Counted from the first letter of the stretch, positions 1 through 12,754 are shown. The stretch is 64,000 nucleotides of DNA from Perkinsus marinus ATCC 50983 (GCF_000006405.1 NW_003215766.1:775687-839686), one strand, 5' to 3'. Translations and numbers: made by a program. Notes: generated from the letters alone by a model not told the origin.

Positions 1-190
1 CATGCAGTTGTAGACCCCCTCGAGCACGAGCGGCAGAGTAGATCCGATCCGGACACTTCTCATCATGATCACAATGGAGCCAAATCGGCGCCTCCATCTT
101 GTTCCACGATTGCCGTGTCAATTCCAGTCGGTCTCTAAAGTTGTACCTCGATGAGAACACCTCACTGTGAATCCGCACCTAGGTTACCTA

Positions 191-654
191 CAGTGCCAGC
201 GTGCCGTTGGCTAGACTGACCAAAAGCCCCGCCCCATCGCCGTGGGCCGTCATAGTGATGATGGCCGCCTCTGTAGGTTGTTCCTTGGCCAGCTGCAGCT
301 CGTAACGACGGTGAGTCATCGGGGCCGGCTCGAGCTCGAAATAAGTGTATCTGCTTCAAGAGGCCATAGAAGAGCCGTCTAGCCACCATGAGAGATACTG
401 ACAGTCTTATCGAGTAGCTATCAGCCTCTCCTGCCTCAGTCCCTCTCCGATGGATACCCATTGCCAGCACTGGAGGTTGTTGGGATACTAGAGCTGTCTT
501 GGACACTATCGGGCACATGCAAAGGCACTCTTCGTTGGCCGGGAACTTGAGAGTAGCCAACATAGTAAACGTCCGTCCTCCTATGAGATGCACGACAGAG
601 CCTCCTTCATTCAGCGTACCTAAGACATCAATAACCACCAGGATGTTCCTCGTT

Positions 655-691
<37 letters not shown>

Positions 692-3686
692 CCTTGGAAG
701 CTGAATCTCTAGCCAGTACTGCTATGACGAACTCTCCTGGCTCCCCCTCAGGATGAGCGTCTAGTACAACTATTCTCCGACCGGTCCTGCCGAGGCTAAC
801 TGGCTCGAGTAAATCGTGGAAGCCAGACCAGTGGCCTTCTACAGGCAGCAGTAGACTCCCCAACACCATAGCTGATGACCCCGCGTCCTGATCACAGAGG
901 TATACCACCCCTCCTGTGGGGCATGCTTCCGTAACGTAAGGCGCCACGAAAACTGGTACATCCACTCCATAACCAGTGGTCGGCACGCACCAATCTTCAT
1001 TGGGTCGGGCATAGGCCCGGCACGCGAATGTACCAGCACCAAGGGCTAGCGTGGTCTCGTCCGGCAACGTGGTAACTTGGCGAACTGGTTTGGGACCGAG
1101 AAACCTTGCCCGCTGCCTTCCCAGAGAGCCAAGATCAGGGTCCATTGAGTACTTCATGAGGACCCCATTGGTGAGGCCGAGGTACAATGAGTGGAGCCCC
1201 CCGACATAGTTCATGTGAATGGTCTCTACTGTACTGCTAACGTTGGCTACAGTAAGAGCCTGGAAGCCAAGCTGGGTAGCTCCCTGTTGCTCTTCGTATC
1301 GATATACTGCAACCTTGCTCCCTCTGGTACACAGGGCCAACAGCCCATGGGCCGCTGACACGGTCATAATCTCAGTGTCGGTGTCGAAGCTGCCAACCTC
1401 GTTGACTAGGCCCGGTGCATCGATAGCTAGGGCCACCACACGGCCACGATGGCGCACCTCACCATCTCCTAGGGCCACCATGATGAGCGAACCACCATCC
1501 CAGCAGGCAGCAGCGATCCGACACCCACGTGGGGGATGCCAATCACCTCCTCTCGGCACCAGCTTGCACTCTGCTGGAGTGACCTGCACCCCTTGACAGG
1601 CAAACACAGTGGGGAGACCAGTGACGAACTCCGCCTCGCCTGGGGGCACCTCGACCACCCCCGAGCCTGTCAGCTGCAGTACCAGCGTTACATCCACGAA
1701 CGAGATGAGCATGTAGCGAGTACGAACCTCATCCTCTATCGTGAACACGGCCGTGGCTCTACCTGGCAATGGTGTTGAGCCCAGCTTCAACATACCCACG
1801 CCATACCTAAACGACTAGGTGAATAAGAAAATAGGATCCAGTACAGGATAAAACTCACGCAAGAGCACGGAGGTGGGAGTGCTGACCCCGACCAGATAAG
1901 ACAAGGCAGGCTGGCTGACTAAGCCTAGATCCACCGTTGTCGCTACCATTAGGAGAGCCGACTGCCATCGTGTCGTCTGGTAGAGTTGCCGGGGTCGCCG
2001 CTTGCCGATCCAGCATCGATACCATCTGATCAGCTCTTTATAGCATTGACGAGGACTGAGGACTCACCTTGAGGTCGGTTATGGGCCCCAACGAGGCCAT
2101 CTCCTCGTCTTGATTCTCTATGGCGTACTCGGGTGGTATCTCTCCAGTGACCGGGTTAAGTAGCCGCATTAGCTGTGGTCCGTCCCCACACAAGGCTACA
2201 GCACACTCCAGTGCTGGCACCCACGTCATCATTCTAACGGGTTGAGTGGCATCCAAGGCCATCACAGCATTGGAGAGACCATCAGCCGAGTAAATGTGCA
2301 CCGCTCCGCTGGTGAGTACGCACATAAAGCCATCACGGAAGGCCAGGAGGGTGGTAGCTGCAACCCCCGATGGGAGAGGAATGGCGACCGGATCAGACCC
2401 GGGCGTGGCGAAGTCGATGATGGCCAACGAGGAGCCCGTGGTAGCCACTGCACACTTGCCATCTACGATCTACAAAGGACATCATCCCCACCATGGCGTA
2501 AGCACTATATAGTATTATCACCGGCTCGCAGAACACTGAGTTCTGTAAAGACCTAGCCATGACTGTCTGTGAGTGCTCCCCATCTAACGGGTACCTGGCA
2601 AATACCAGTTGGAGTTCCCCCTGGGAGGCCCTCCCTGCTAACCTGACCACTCCTTCCTCTATTCGATCCGAACTATCACCGACTTGCCACTTCACGAGAC
2701 AGGCCAGACCAGACGCTCCCTTCAACGGCTTAGCGTCAAACACCACCAAATTGGCTTCTGAAGAGAACCCATGTCACTCAACGTCCTCTTGTGTGGGAAT
2801 AAGATCAACTGTAGCAACGATAGTTGTCCGAGAAACGCTATGAGCCTTTCCACAAGATGAGAGACCTACGTTCCTGAGCAATTGTGTCCATCTTCACAGG
2901 GGCCTCGGTCTTCCCCTGAGCCTCGCCATAAACGCCCATACTATCATCCTCGCCGCCCTCCACATCGCCACTGCCTGCAGAATAGAATACCAAGTTCCCA
3001 ACGGTGTCTAGAGTTATGAAGGATCGACTCTCCGTTACGGCACCAGGGAATACATACCTGAGCGACGCGAGATCAGTTGCTCCTGATGGTTGCACGCGAT
3101 GTGAGATATGTCTAAACCATACGAAGGCGGGCATAGACCCATACTAACAGGCTTTGAGGGGAGGAGTCCGCGGTTCCACAGTGATCGATTGATACGAACA
3201 TTTATGTTAATAGCAGTAGTATACTAGGAGCTGCTGCTCACATTGGTGCTGTCAATTGATCCTGCAAGGCTAAGCTAACTCCATCAGCAGCTCGAGACGG
3301 TCGTGGAGCTCTGAACTCCACCACCATAACCATACAAGAGGACTCGGTGGTGAGCCGGAGGCCCACAACGCTGCCACAAACACACAGGGCCAGTATGAGA
3401 TCGTCTCCACTGCTGGAGACATGTCGCACCTGTCACCACGTCCACCGCTATCCCCGACTCTCCCAAGTACTACCTCTGAACTCAGGTCCCTAACAGCCGC
3501 TCTGACCAGCTTAGTCTCATCCAAGCTAGCCAGTGTCTCTGAACCCCCATCAGATTCGTCGGCCGACCGTAACGGAGTACTCCAGTATTCCACCCGACTC
3601 CCTTTAGCTACCGCAACTGCATTCTCGCCTACTGCACATAGAGAGGTGATCAGCGATGAATCCAATAGCGTTAATTTGTAGAACAT
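191..3686 (-). CDS. SF3B3: Splicing factor SF3b subunit 3 (SAP130/Rse1) homologue, partial
   Basis: This is a U2 snRNP SF3b scaffold protein made of beta-propellers, acting in nuclear branch-site recognition. The first exon starts at the ATG at 3686 and reads MFYKLTLLDSSLITSL, like the SF3B3 N-terminus. Further exons lie near 3420-3240, 3134-2840, 2749-2480, 2448-2077, 2012-1860, 1797-406 and 345-191. The long exon carries the family landmarks ISFVDVTLVLQL, LYLGLTNGVLMKYSMDP and RARFLGPKPVR. Joining 2012-1860 to 1797 with GT-AG ends keeps the frame and gives HLRALAYGVGMLKL, matching the SLRVLRHGLEVSEM region of the family. The frame meets TAG at 190-188, but the family has roughly 250 more residues, so another intron probably starts there and the gene runs off the left edge. 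An 11-residue polyserine tract encoded by a triplet repeat (about 655-690) sits in an inter-propeller loop. The protein is very divergent, but family assignment is firm. Confidence 0.85.
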
Positions 3687-3999
3687 TATATAGTCAAAAA
3701 GGAGTAGTAGTACGGGGAAGCCACCACCGCCTGACGGACCCTCAGGATTCACTACAACACCACAACAACTACAAATGTGAGACAGAAAAGATATTATTCC
3801 AAGGCGACTGTCATACACCTAGACGGAGCCAACCTGAAGCCCATGAGAAAGGCCGGCTGGGCTTACCCGTGGTATCATGAACGAGGACCAATGACGATTC
3901 TTCAGAGAGGAAAGTTGTTGATCCATACAATGATATTACGATCATCAATAATCGGATTAATGTACTTAGTGGGGCGAGTGAAAAATGGAGTAAAAGTTT

Positions 4000-5519
4000 T
4001 TACTTCGCTCCGCTACTACTACTAGTAGCCGAATGATATTTACTGCTGTCATACGCCTCTTTCTCCTCAGTAGCATCATCATCAACTCCATAGGTCTTCC
4101 GCCTGTAGACCAACATGTACACAGAAGCAGCAGTTTCCCATACTATAGGACCAAACCTTAAGCCTGTACGTACAGTTGTGTCGTCGAACGACATGAATCT
4201 GTCCTCCAATCCACCACTGCGGACATAGGAGACATAGTGGCCGAGGTCGCAGGACTGCCCTTCATGGCAAACGACACCAACAAGATCGTACAAGAACGGC
4301 GAGCCTATCCTGTTCTCTGTGAGAGGTCGTGCGTTCAAATCCTGGCAGAAGAGAAATCTCCCACTCGTTTTCTTGCGGCCATCCTCAGCAAATCGTTGAA
4401 GAACAAAGACAAGTACCGAGGGGAGCTTCTCCGAATCCAACCAACTCCGACGTATTGCCGTACCATTTCTAGTAGCCCTACCACACCCACACTTCACCTC
4501 ACCCTCCACCACACTAGGCTTGCCAAACATCTCCATCAGGGCCGAGCGCAGATCACCACAGTCGCACATAGCAACAGGTAGCGTTGTGAAAGTGTCGCTC
4601 GATATCAACGTACTACTATTGCAGGTCAGGTCAGGACAGTCCACCTGTGTCGTGCACTTAATCTCTCCACATATCATCTTTTCCAATGAGCTCCCCTTGC
4701 CGTCATTTTCACGCGATAGTCCATCCAAAAGCTTCAGGAGGAATTCACTAGCGTCCATCTCCTGGTCTAAGGGCAACCCTAGGGCCACCAGCAGAGGTTC
4801 GGCATTCGTCAACCGTGGCTCCACTGCTGAGAGCTCCTCCACTACGCCCGAAAATGCACTTGTGATGGGCCCGCTTCCAACATCATCCAAAATGCCCGGT
4901 AGCCGGGATAGAACCTGTAACGTCGCGTTGGCATAACAGAGCGTTCCCGTGTTGACCATTCCTCCAGACTTCCTCTCAGCCTCCTCATAATAAGTTGGTG
5001 TATCAGTACGTAGCCTATCCGTAGTAGGCGGTACCGTTGTGGAAGCCATAGACCGATAAGCCTCCGGTAGTGAATCCAAAGTGGGCCCCGGCTTTCCCTT
5101 CAATGGGGGCGCTGACGGCTCGTCCTCAGCCATAACAGGAGATATCTCACCACCCTCGGAAGGCGTAAAAACCTCTTCAGCTGGTGGGGCGTTAGGGACC
5201 ACTGTAGACCGCGGAGACGTGCGAATCTCCGGCGGCTTCTGAGCAGTCGCTCGAGTCGACGGCTGCCGGGGGGATACTATAGGCGGAGAATAGTGAAGTA
5301 AATCTGACAATGTTAACTCCAATGACAGACCTCACGCGACCATGAGCACTACCACATGCCTGCCTTAAGAGGTTCATATTCTGATCAGTTCCCAGTGCAC
5401 GGACAGCCCTGCAGGCCTGCTCCAAGCCACATCGTACTAGGGTAAGTCGTAATGCGGTCGTATCCTTCACATCGAAACATGCATCATACAGCTGAACAAC
5501 AGGAAAGTAATGCAATCAG

Positions 5520-5558
<39 letters not shown>

Positions 5559-6569
5559 TAAAACCATTTGCGTGACCACAATTCGAGCAATTATTACCTT
5601 TCTGATATTTTCAGCAAATGCCTCCTTGCTACCAAATCTGAGTTCTCTTAAAGCCAGAGCTGCCTTCATCCGATTCATACCCTGCTCTCCCCTTCTGACG
5701 GGCTTCTCGTGGCAACTCAAATAACGCACCAGTCGCCCAGTGAACTTCACCATAGTATCGGCATCGTCTCTAGAGATACTTTTGTAGTACATACTAACAG
5801 TCCTAGGAAGGTCCTCGACCAACGCCTCTCCTGCCCGGTCCAGGAACGGCTTAGGGAAGCGACATGTAACTATGTCGTGATGACGCTGCTTCTTGCAGAT
5901 GTGTTCCTCCATCGCGACCGCCAAGATGCGCATACAAGCGATTGCTCTGTCTGGTGTAAACAAGTCGGGATAGACCCACGAGGAAAGGTAGACGTTAACA
6001 ACACTCTGCTGTTGGAAGCCTGCCAGACTGACTAGGCCCGGTGGTAGGTACTCCACTTGGCCCTCAGCAGCTGAAGTAGAGACATACGCATAAGCATCAG
6101 CCGAGGTAAGGTCGAAGTCTCGAGGGAGATGCCTAAGTGCTGTACGTTCAGCAATGTGAAACCACTGATGACGGAGGTCATCCATAGACATGGTTCTATT
6201 GAAGACCACTGGCTTGAGGCTGGTACCATTGTTCTTGAGGGTCAACCTTTGATTCAGAATAAAGTCCCCCAACTTGCTCTCTGGATCAATATTCGACAGA
6301 GTCTCCAACAGCCATAGGGCCGGCAGGTCCGACCTCTCCCCCATGGTGCGGTTCATCATCACCCGAGCCAACACAGCGCATAGCGACGAAATAAGTGGCA
6401 GAAGCCGAGCGGCGCTGGTAGTGGACCTCACTATGTCATCAAAGTCCTCGTAGATGACTCGGAGGATATGAGCGGTTTCCACAGGTCTGAACTCCCCCTT
6501 GAGGAGGTCTAGTAGTTGGGCGTTGTATTTGCTGAGGAGCGGGTAGAGAGTGGTAGAAGGTCTTGGCAT
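4000..6569 (-). CDS. Ubiquitin carboxyl-terminal hydrolase (USP, peptidase C19)
   Basis: A cysteine deubiquitinase that removes ubiquitin from proteins. The C-terminal exon (about 5290-4000) has the USP Cys box NTGTLCYANATLQVL, with the nucleophile in TLCYAN. It also has a QEMDASEFLLKLLDGL segment equivalent to the QQDAxEFL motif, CxxC-like pairs (CDCGD, CGCG), and the His box LGHYVSYVRSG followed by FDD. An N-terminal helical part of about 400 residues is encoded by an exon from the ATG at 6569 to about 5593 and a second exon near 5490-5335. The intron between them holds a (TAG)n run, and the frame is kept by joining ENIRK to LYDACFDVK. A long helical N-terminus before the catalytic domain resembles USP35/USP38, but that subfamily call is only a suggestion. 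The last intron's exact splice sites are uncertain. The 5' end faces SNRNP40 across a roughly 1-kb gap. Confidence 0.8.
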
Positions 6570-7551
6570 GCAGCTGCAGCGCGCGAGGACAACGCCGACT
6601 TAAAATAAATTATACTGACCGACAACTGTCTCTTCACCGTCCCTTTTGCTCCAACAACATAGTTAACTTAACAGAAGGATTCTCTTCTAGCATCAGGAGC
6701 ATCAGAAAGCAATGTATAGTTACGCATTAATGATACATGCGATTTTTGACGACAGGGTACTCACCCGCACGCATGCGCCAAATTTGTCACGCGCCATAAA
6801 ACACCGCGCTCGCCCGGTTATTCGCCGATGGTTTTGATTTTTAACAAAGGGCCGAGGATATGCGATATTATTGGAGTGGGAGTCTACATAGTGCGCAACT
6901 AGTCACCGTGATCAAAGGTTGCGAAAACATATCGGAGAGCTCCAGATGAAGGGAGTCCACTGTCATTCATGGGTCTGGGAATACTGTCAGGGCAGGAGTG
7001 ATGGGGCCATGCAGTGTTCAAAGCCTGTCGATTATGTGTGGGAGACTTTCCGCTGCTAAGGGTGGTGGTGGTGAACTGCAGGCTAGGAAGGCGACTTACT
7101 GTTCTGTTTTTCAGCTGCCGAGCTTCGAGGGGACCTGTACGGTCTTGATGGAACTTCGAGGCTGAATCAAATTGTTTCTTGTGGACGGCCAGGACAATTT
7201 TACACCGCAGCCGCCCCATTTGAACAGCTGGCATTGACGGTGAATGTTCGAAAATCGCTTTATAAATCAGTTTTTGTCGTCGAGTCGCTTCGCTCCGTCT
7301 TCCGTTAGTGATTCGAGAGGTATCTCCGTTCTGGTGTGTAAACCTCCATTTGTTTTGAATTCTCCCAGCATCCTCGGAACGGACTGTTCCTGTGACGACT
7401 GTTCGTTCGATTAGCTCACTCGCCTTTGTGGGATAGCGCATAAGTTATGTCGGTCATTATGACAGAGAGTGGTATTGGAATATCCTACCTGCCATCAATT
7501 CGGCCCCTTTGAGTGGTTCGAGCGGTTGTCCCGTCAGTTGTCGTCATCTCC
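6570..7551. other. Divergent intergenic region between the USP and SNRNP40 genes
   Basis: About 980 bp separate the two divergent start codons and should contain both promoters. A minus-strand open frame of 180 codons (7441-6899) lies here. Its product is rich in R, S and T, resembles no family I know and has no splice-supported partner, so I do not call it a gene. No TATA box or repeat stands out. Confidence 0.5.
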
Positions 7552-9375
7552 ATGGCCTTGGTAGCTTCCACAGTACAGCAAAGCCTTGCCGTTGGTGGTG
7601 AGGAAAGCAGTGTACTATCAAAGCCTCTAGAGGCCAACAGGAGATCCAAACTGCAGGGTACGGATGCTGTTGAGTCTGAAGAGACGTCTGTGTTCAGCTC
7701 CCACGATGCTCCTCACGGGTCACGAAGCTGAGGTCTTCTGCTGTGATTTCAGCCCTGATGGTGAGTTAGTGGGCCGTTGTTGTATCGTGCACTCGGTTGG
7801 TGGATAGGCGCCAACTTGGCGAGCGGTGGATTTGACAAGAACATACTGGTCTGGAAGGTGTACGGTGATTGTGACAATTGGTGTATTCTTAAAGGCCATG
7901 AGAATGCTGTTTTAGAGGTAGTAGTAGTAGTAGTCGCGAAGATGAGGGACGGGCTGGTGGGAGTAGTTGTACTGGTATCAGTGGTTGTTCCTCAGCCATT
8001 CTTAAGGACAGGGGATTGTGGCGTTGAGATTTTCATTTGGTTGAATCTTGGGTTGAATATCTGAGGCCGGGACGGGCATGTTTAGCTGCGATTGTTGGAT
8101 GAGTGTAGATAATGTTGCTATCAATGGACAGGCACACTGGAGCTCAACCGAGCCGAATAAGATAGTCTCTTGTAGTGCTGATAAGTCGGTAGCATTGTGG
8201 GATGTGGAAGAGGGCAAACGTATAAAGAAGCTGCGAGGCCACGGGTAGTAGTATGATGGGGTCAGTGAGCATTCCTGTACAACATTAGCGTGGCCGTACT
8301 GGTACGTCCGTATAGGCGGCCTTCCAGTGTGAATTTTTCCGATCCGTTTCACCTCAATAGAAAGGGAATCTCACTGTTCGAATTCCGAAAGGCTTGCTCG
8401 TGACTGTGATGGAACGCTGTGCGGTGGTGTTCAGGGCGGTGGTGAATTCATGTCAAGTGTCGCGAAGAGGAGTGCCTCTTGCGGTGTCTGCTGGTGATGA
8501 TGGTAGTATCAAGTTATGGTAAGACTCCTCTCACCCACAGCCTTGTACTCGGTCTTATGCCCGCAGGGATCTCCGCGTCCGTCGGTGCGTACAGACTAGA
8601 GACCACCAGTATCAAGTCCTATCTGTTACCTTTGATGACACCGCCACCAGGATATTCGCAGGTGGGTCCATGGGAAAGTCTTGACCTAAAATTGAGGCTA
8701 AGAGTTATCATTATTCCTCTCGTTCGGAAGAACAGAATGAAGGCTCCCTTGCAATATGTGGTCTCAGGCACTTTGGACAACCAGATCCTCTCGATGGATA
8801 TCCGTAACATGGAGGCGGAGCAGAACGTTATTGAGCTTGGCCCTGAGCATGATGATTCTATCACTGGCTTGGCGGTAGGCTGAGAAGGCATGCTAGTGGT
8901 TTAATACAACCGGGCAGGTATCGAACGATGGCAACTTCCTGCTCAGCAACTCTATGGATAATTCGGTGAAGCTATGGGATATTCGACCTTTTGTTGTTCA
9001 CGATAGTAAGTCTGAGTGTGAACTGTTCGGGTGTGTCACCGATGGTGTCACCAGGTCAGAGGTTGATGCATCACTTCACTCGAGGCGTTCAGCACAACTC
9101 TGAGCGGAACCTGCTTCGTGTCCGTTGGAGCCCTGATGACCAATACTTCACTACGGGCAATGCTAAGCGAGTGGTGAATGTGTGGGATGTCAGGTAAGAG
9201 GCAAATCTGTGTTTCAAAATGAGGCTTCTCTATCCCCTACAGGTCTCGAGAGATCCTCTATACTTTGCCTGGCCACACAGGATCGGTCAACGAGGTGTGC
9301 TTCCATCCCTCGGAGCGTTACGTAATTGCCAGTGCCTCCAGCGATAGGACTATCTATTTGGGAGAACTAGCTTGA
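7552..9375 (+). CDS. SNRNP40: U5 snRNP 40-kDa WD40 protein homologue
   Basis: A seven-bladed WD40 protein of the U5 snRNP that contacts Prp8 in the spliceosome. Starting from ATG 7552, the exons read LTGHEAEVFCCDFSPDG, ASGGFDKNILVWKVYGDCDN, LKGHENAV, SCSADKSVALWDVEEGKR, VSAGDDGSIKLW, YQVLSVTFDDTATRIFAGG, SGTLDNQILSMDIRN, LLSNSMDNSVKLWDIRPF, LLRVRWSPDDQYFTTGNA and LPGHTGSVNEVCFHP, then YLGELA and a stop at 9375. Order and spacing match human SNRNP40 blade by blade, including the VYGDCDN signature. The first intron is about 40 bp (7658-7697). The second propeller intron opens with GTAGTAGTAGTAG right after the exon. About eight introns are needed, and boundaries in the 8.2-8.8 kb part are approximate. 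Confidence 0.88.
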
Positions 9376-9628
9376 TTGATGAGGAACGTCACGGGGAAGT
9401 ATGCAGCCGCTCTACTGCCCTGTTTCATAAGGCTCACTGCTCTGTTGGGTTGTGTGGGAAAAATCTCGAGGACTTCATCTGTTTTCGGGAAGTTCAAGTG
9501 GTATTGTTCTTCGGAAACGGCTCAAAGGAAATCGATTTTTCTCTCGCCTAGTTAGTTGCCGGCATCATGTAACATAGGAGCATGACACTCTTGCTCCATA
9601 TCGCGACTCAGTTACCTTTCCTGTGATA

Positions 9629-11047
9629 ATGGTCTCTGTCCAACTCCATCAGCGGTCGGCAACTTTCCCTCGAGACGTGTGGCCGCTCATCGTGGATTAC
9701 CTCACAGCTCGGGACGCCTGCAGGCTAGCGATGACCTCTCATAATCTCCAGCAATTAATCAACTTCGAGTGTTGGCGTTTCTGGCGAGATACTTGTTACA
9801 GACGGTATTCTGAAGACACGTGCAAGCACTATGTGGGGAGCCTCCTGTATAGTGACGACTTGCACATATGGCGACGACTGGCTAGCTGTTGGCACAGCGC
9901 AGCATCACTGAAGCGGGCCATGTTCAATGGCTTACGATATATCACTCTACCAGGGGACATCGAGTTCATCGTGCATGGCCATGTTGCATTATGGGTCGGG
10001 AACGCTGATATCATCCGACGGATTTCGGTGGAGCCCGGCCACTTTGGCGAGGTCGACTACTATTGTGACCTGCAGTACGATGATGTCGTGCCTTTGGGGA
10101 AACAGTTAATAGTGGCAACCGATGGACAACTGCAGGTGATCGGGGTCGGCTCTAAGGTGGTCCTCACTGTGCCCTTCCCTTTCGACTATGATGAGGGTGA
10201 AGTCACCCGTCTTTTCCTCGACATGGCCTCATCGGTGCTCTATGTCCTGCATGGACGGTGGCTCGCGGGTTATACAGTGGAAAGGTTCAAACAGCTAAGG
10301 GAATCTTATACTATATGCCTGCCTTTGCATGACATCGATGGTCTGATGTTTCGAGCATCCATCGGCCATTGGGCCATCCTTCACGACTCACAGCGAAGGA
10401 TACTGGTGTATACCTCACGCACTGGTGAGGCTGTTCTTGACGAGACCCTGCCTCTAGAGGACGAGTATATCGTCTATGCAGACGCCTGGCCACCTTGGCT
10501 CGTTGTATTGACGCCTAGGAAGCTCTATCGTGTGAATGTCGTCGAGGGTGGTCCATGCGATAGGAGGATGTGGGAGGCCTTTCCCATCTCGGGTACAGGC
10601 ATAGCCGGGATCGAGTTCCGTCGGTGCGCTCTCGAGGTGAAGATCGACCCCAAAGATCCTGAGCAGTTCTTGATGCTGTCGTCTCCCTATTTTGATGGGG
10701 AGACGGCTCTGGTACTGTGTCGGAGGTCTGCCCAATCCACTCTGGATTACGTCGCGTCGTACACTCTCGAGCCGGGCTACTTCTGCGACCGGGTTGAGTA
10801 CCGTCATGATGGGTCAACAGTCGAAGTATGTGTAGGCAAGCAAGGAATGGATGCTAAAATTGCCGGGGTTTACAGCCGAATCGTCTGGCTTAACCGGATT
10901 GACCTTTCTGTCATCCACGTGTTTGATAATGCTGTGGGCGAATGGCGTACCGATGTTAGAGACTGTGCAGCATCCCTCATGATTGGTGATGATGATAATG
11001 ATGATAGTGTTACGATGAAGTATTGGGACTTGATGAAGCCCGTCTGA
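9629..11047 (+). CDS. F-box protein, single exon
   Basis: A predicted substrate adaptor of an SCF-type ubiquitin ligase. Near the N-terminus, about residues 11-55, is an F-box: FPRDVWPLIVDYL, then RDACRLAMTSHNLQQL and CWRFWRDTCYRR. The remaining roughly 400 residues have alternating short beta strands with recurring hydrophobic-LYVL and hydrophobic-LVVL segments, compatible with a degenerate propeller, but no clear WD or Kelch signature is visible. The open frame extends to a GTG at 9623, but the first ATG is 9629 (MVSVQLHQRS), which I take as the start. It ends in TGA at 11045-11047 and has no intron, unlike most neighbours. It lies on the same strand as SNRNP40, about 250 bp downstream. The substrate is unknown. 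Confidence 0.72.
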   Translation: MVSVQLHQRSATFPRDVWPLIVDYLTARDACRLAMTSHNLQQLINFECWRFWRDTCYRRYSEDTCKHYVGSLLYSDDLHIWRRLASCWHSAASLKRAMFNGLRYITLPGDIEFIVHGHVALWVGNADIIRRISVEPGHFGEVDYYCDLQYDDVVPLGKQLIVATDGQLQVIGVGSKVVLTVPFPFDYDEGEVTRLFLDMASSVLYVLHGRWLAGYTVERFKQLRESYTICLPLHDIDGLMFRASIGHWAILHDSQRRILVYTSRTGEAVLDETLPLEDEYIVYADAWPPWLVVLTPRKLYRVNVVEGGPCDRRMWEAFPISGTGIAGIEFRRCALEVKIDPKDPEQFLMLSSPYFDGETALVLCRRSAQSTLDYVASYTLEPGYFCDRVEYRHDGSTVEVCVGKQGMDAKIAGVYSRIVWLNRIDLSVIHVFDNAVGEWRTDVRDCAASLMIGDDDNDDSVTMKYWDLMKPV

Positions 11048-12754
11048 AGAGCCTCCCGTTGCAGCTTGAATGCAGTGAGAGGGTTTGCTCATTGGTGATG
11101 GTATACCTTCTAGTTAGATGGAGAGAATCGTGCCGGTTGTCGGATACAGGGAGCGCTGAACGGTGCCGCTCTTCTCGTGACTATAGAGCGCTGGCCTTCC
11201 CGTATGAATGGTTTTCTGGTGTAGCAATGGTCTTGCTTTCAAGTATTGGTCAATTCTTGAACCCATGCATGTAGTGATTGTGATGAATAGTAGCGTTCGA
11301 TGATCCGTTGTGGTCCGCAGCTGGAGACCGACTTCTAACGAGCGTGCGACAAGTAGAGCTGGTCAGTTGAGGTCTTCCTTCGCTCACCGGGTGCTCTCAG
11401 TTTATTCGGTGGAAGGAGATTTGTGACGATCCATTCGATGAGAAGGATTCATGCTTTCCCCATTTCATTGAGTCTTATTCTAATGACATCATTCGATCGG
11501 TTGTGTTCGAGCTGATAAATACCTCATGTGGCGTTCGAATAGAACACCATTCCACTCATAGTGAATGAGTCTTGACAGCCGAATTAGACGGTAAACTAAC
11601 GGTAACAACCACAAGAGTGTCCTGTCGGGATTGCAATGGATCCAGAGCTGTCGAAAATCGAAGTTCAATCAACTCCATATGAACGCCAGCAGCGCTGCCC
11701 CACTAACCATTTTATGTTTCCGCTGAGTTTGGGGAGCATTACTGGCCTAGTTGAGGGTTGCATGAAGTAGCCGCTGGAGACAGAACGTCTGTCCAACGGA
11801 ACTTCACTCAACGTAGTTTTCTTCTTGGTTCTTCTGTTACTATTGTTGCAATAGTAACGGAAGAACCAAGGATAGTATTACGGTTTGCGTAACTTTGGAG
11901 CGATCGGAGAGCTTCAAAGTGGTATCAGAGACAGTTATGAGATGAGTGATGTGGCTCGTCATGCATGACGAATTCTAGTGGATACGACCCTCAACGTGCA
12001 CCCTACGAGCTCTCTGACCGTTCTTAAAGTTGCCCTCCTCTCCCGAAGAATACCCTTCTCTGATGAGCTCCCATCTGAGTCTAGTGGAAGATATCTTGGC
12101 ATACTCAGAAGCTCATATGGAGCGATTGAATGCGGTGAGTGAGGCCTTTCGCGCATGAAATTTGACCGAGATAGCTGTATTCTTGTACCTCGTACAAAAA
12201 ATAGAAGTCGTGAGATAAGTGATGGGAACCGAGTTAGTTTACATTCGCGCTCCAGCTCACAAATAAAAGCCGGCCTCAGTTATCTAACTCTACATTGTAC
12301 TCTACCGTCGTCTCGAATCCAGAAACGATACAGCATCACATACAAATATCCTAAGTGAACGATCCGTGTGCACCTGCATAAATCTTGAATTGGCGAGACA
12401 CTCCAGACGACTGAGAATCAGCTATGTAGCTTTTGGATACAGCGATTTATTTCAGGTATCAACTTTAGTGCTCCCCACGGAAGATCTTCGAAGCTAAACA
12501 ACCTGGACAATATATGATTAGCAGTGATTCAGAAACAACGACAATTGAGACTGAATCTCGATTCGCCTTTTCCAAAATCTCATGTAGATGTACTTGACTG
12601 TAGACATTCAAGGAACCACGAATCGCATGAAGAAACTAGCTTCTCTCGTGGACGCGATGACGCAACTCAACAGAAGAAAATGAATCGAACCGGAAGCCTT
12701 GTCCAACCCACAAGAGGCTCGCGCCTAATGTGTCTGATACTAGCTACAACTCAT
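11048..12754. other. Gene-poor stretch with one long hairpin
   Basis: About 1.7 kb without a recognisable gene. Only short open frames occur (for example 11979-12144 plus, 12156-11959 minus), none resembling a family. The one structured feature is the inverted repeat at 11824-11872, listed separately. The right part is AT-rich and precedes the 3' end of the eS31 gene. Confidence 0.5.
11824..11872. repeat. Inverted repeat, about 22-bp stem with 3-bp loop
   Basis: CTTGGTTCTTCTGTTACTAT and its near-exact reverse complement meet across a TTG loop, with one mismatch in the stem. Transcribed RNA would form a strong hairpin. No gene uses it, and no T-run follows, so it does not look like a Pol III terminator. 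Confidence 0.8.

Noticed and set aside
1-160. Open minus-strand segment at the left edge (SSRYNFRDRLELTRQSWNK)
   Set aside because: It could be the next SF3B3 exon, but I could not align it with that region of the family, so I did not add it.
499-756. Plus-strand frame with a polyleucine tract
   Set aside because: It is the antisense of the polyserine-encoding triplet repeat in the SF3B3 exon.
6899-7441. 180-codon minus-strand open frame
   Set aside because: R/S/T-rich translation without family resemblance, located in the shared promoter region of two divergent genes.
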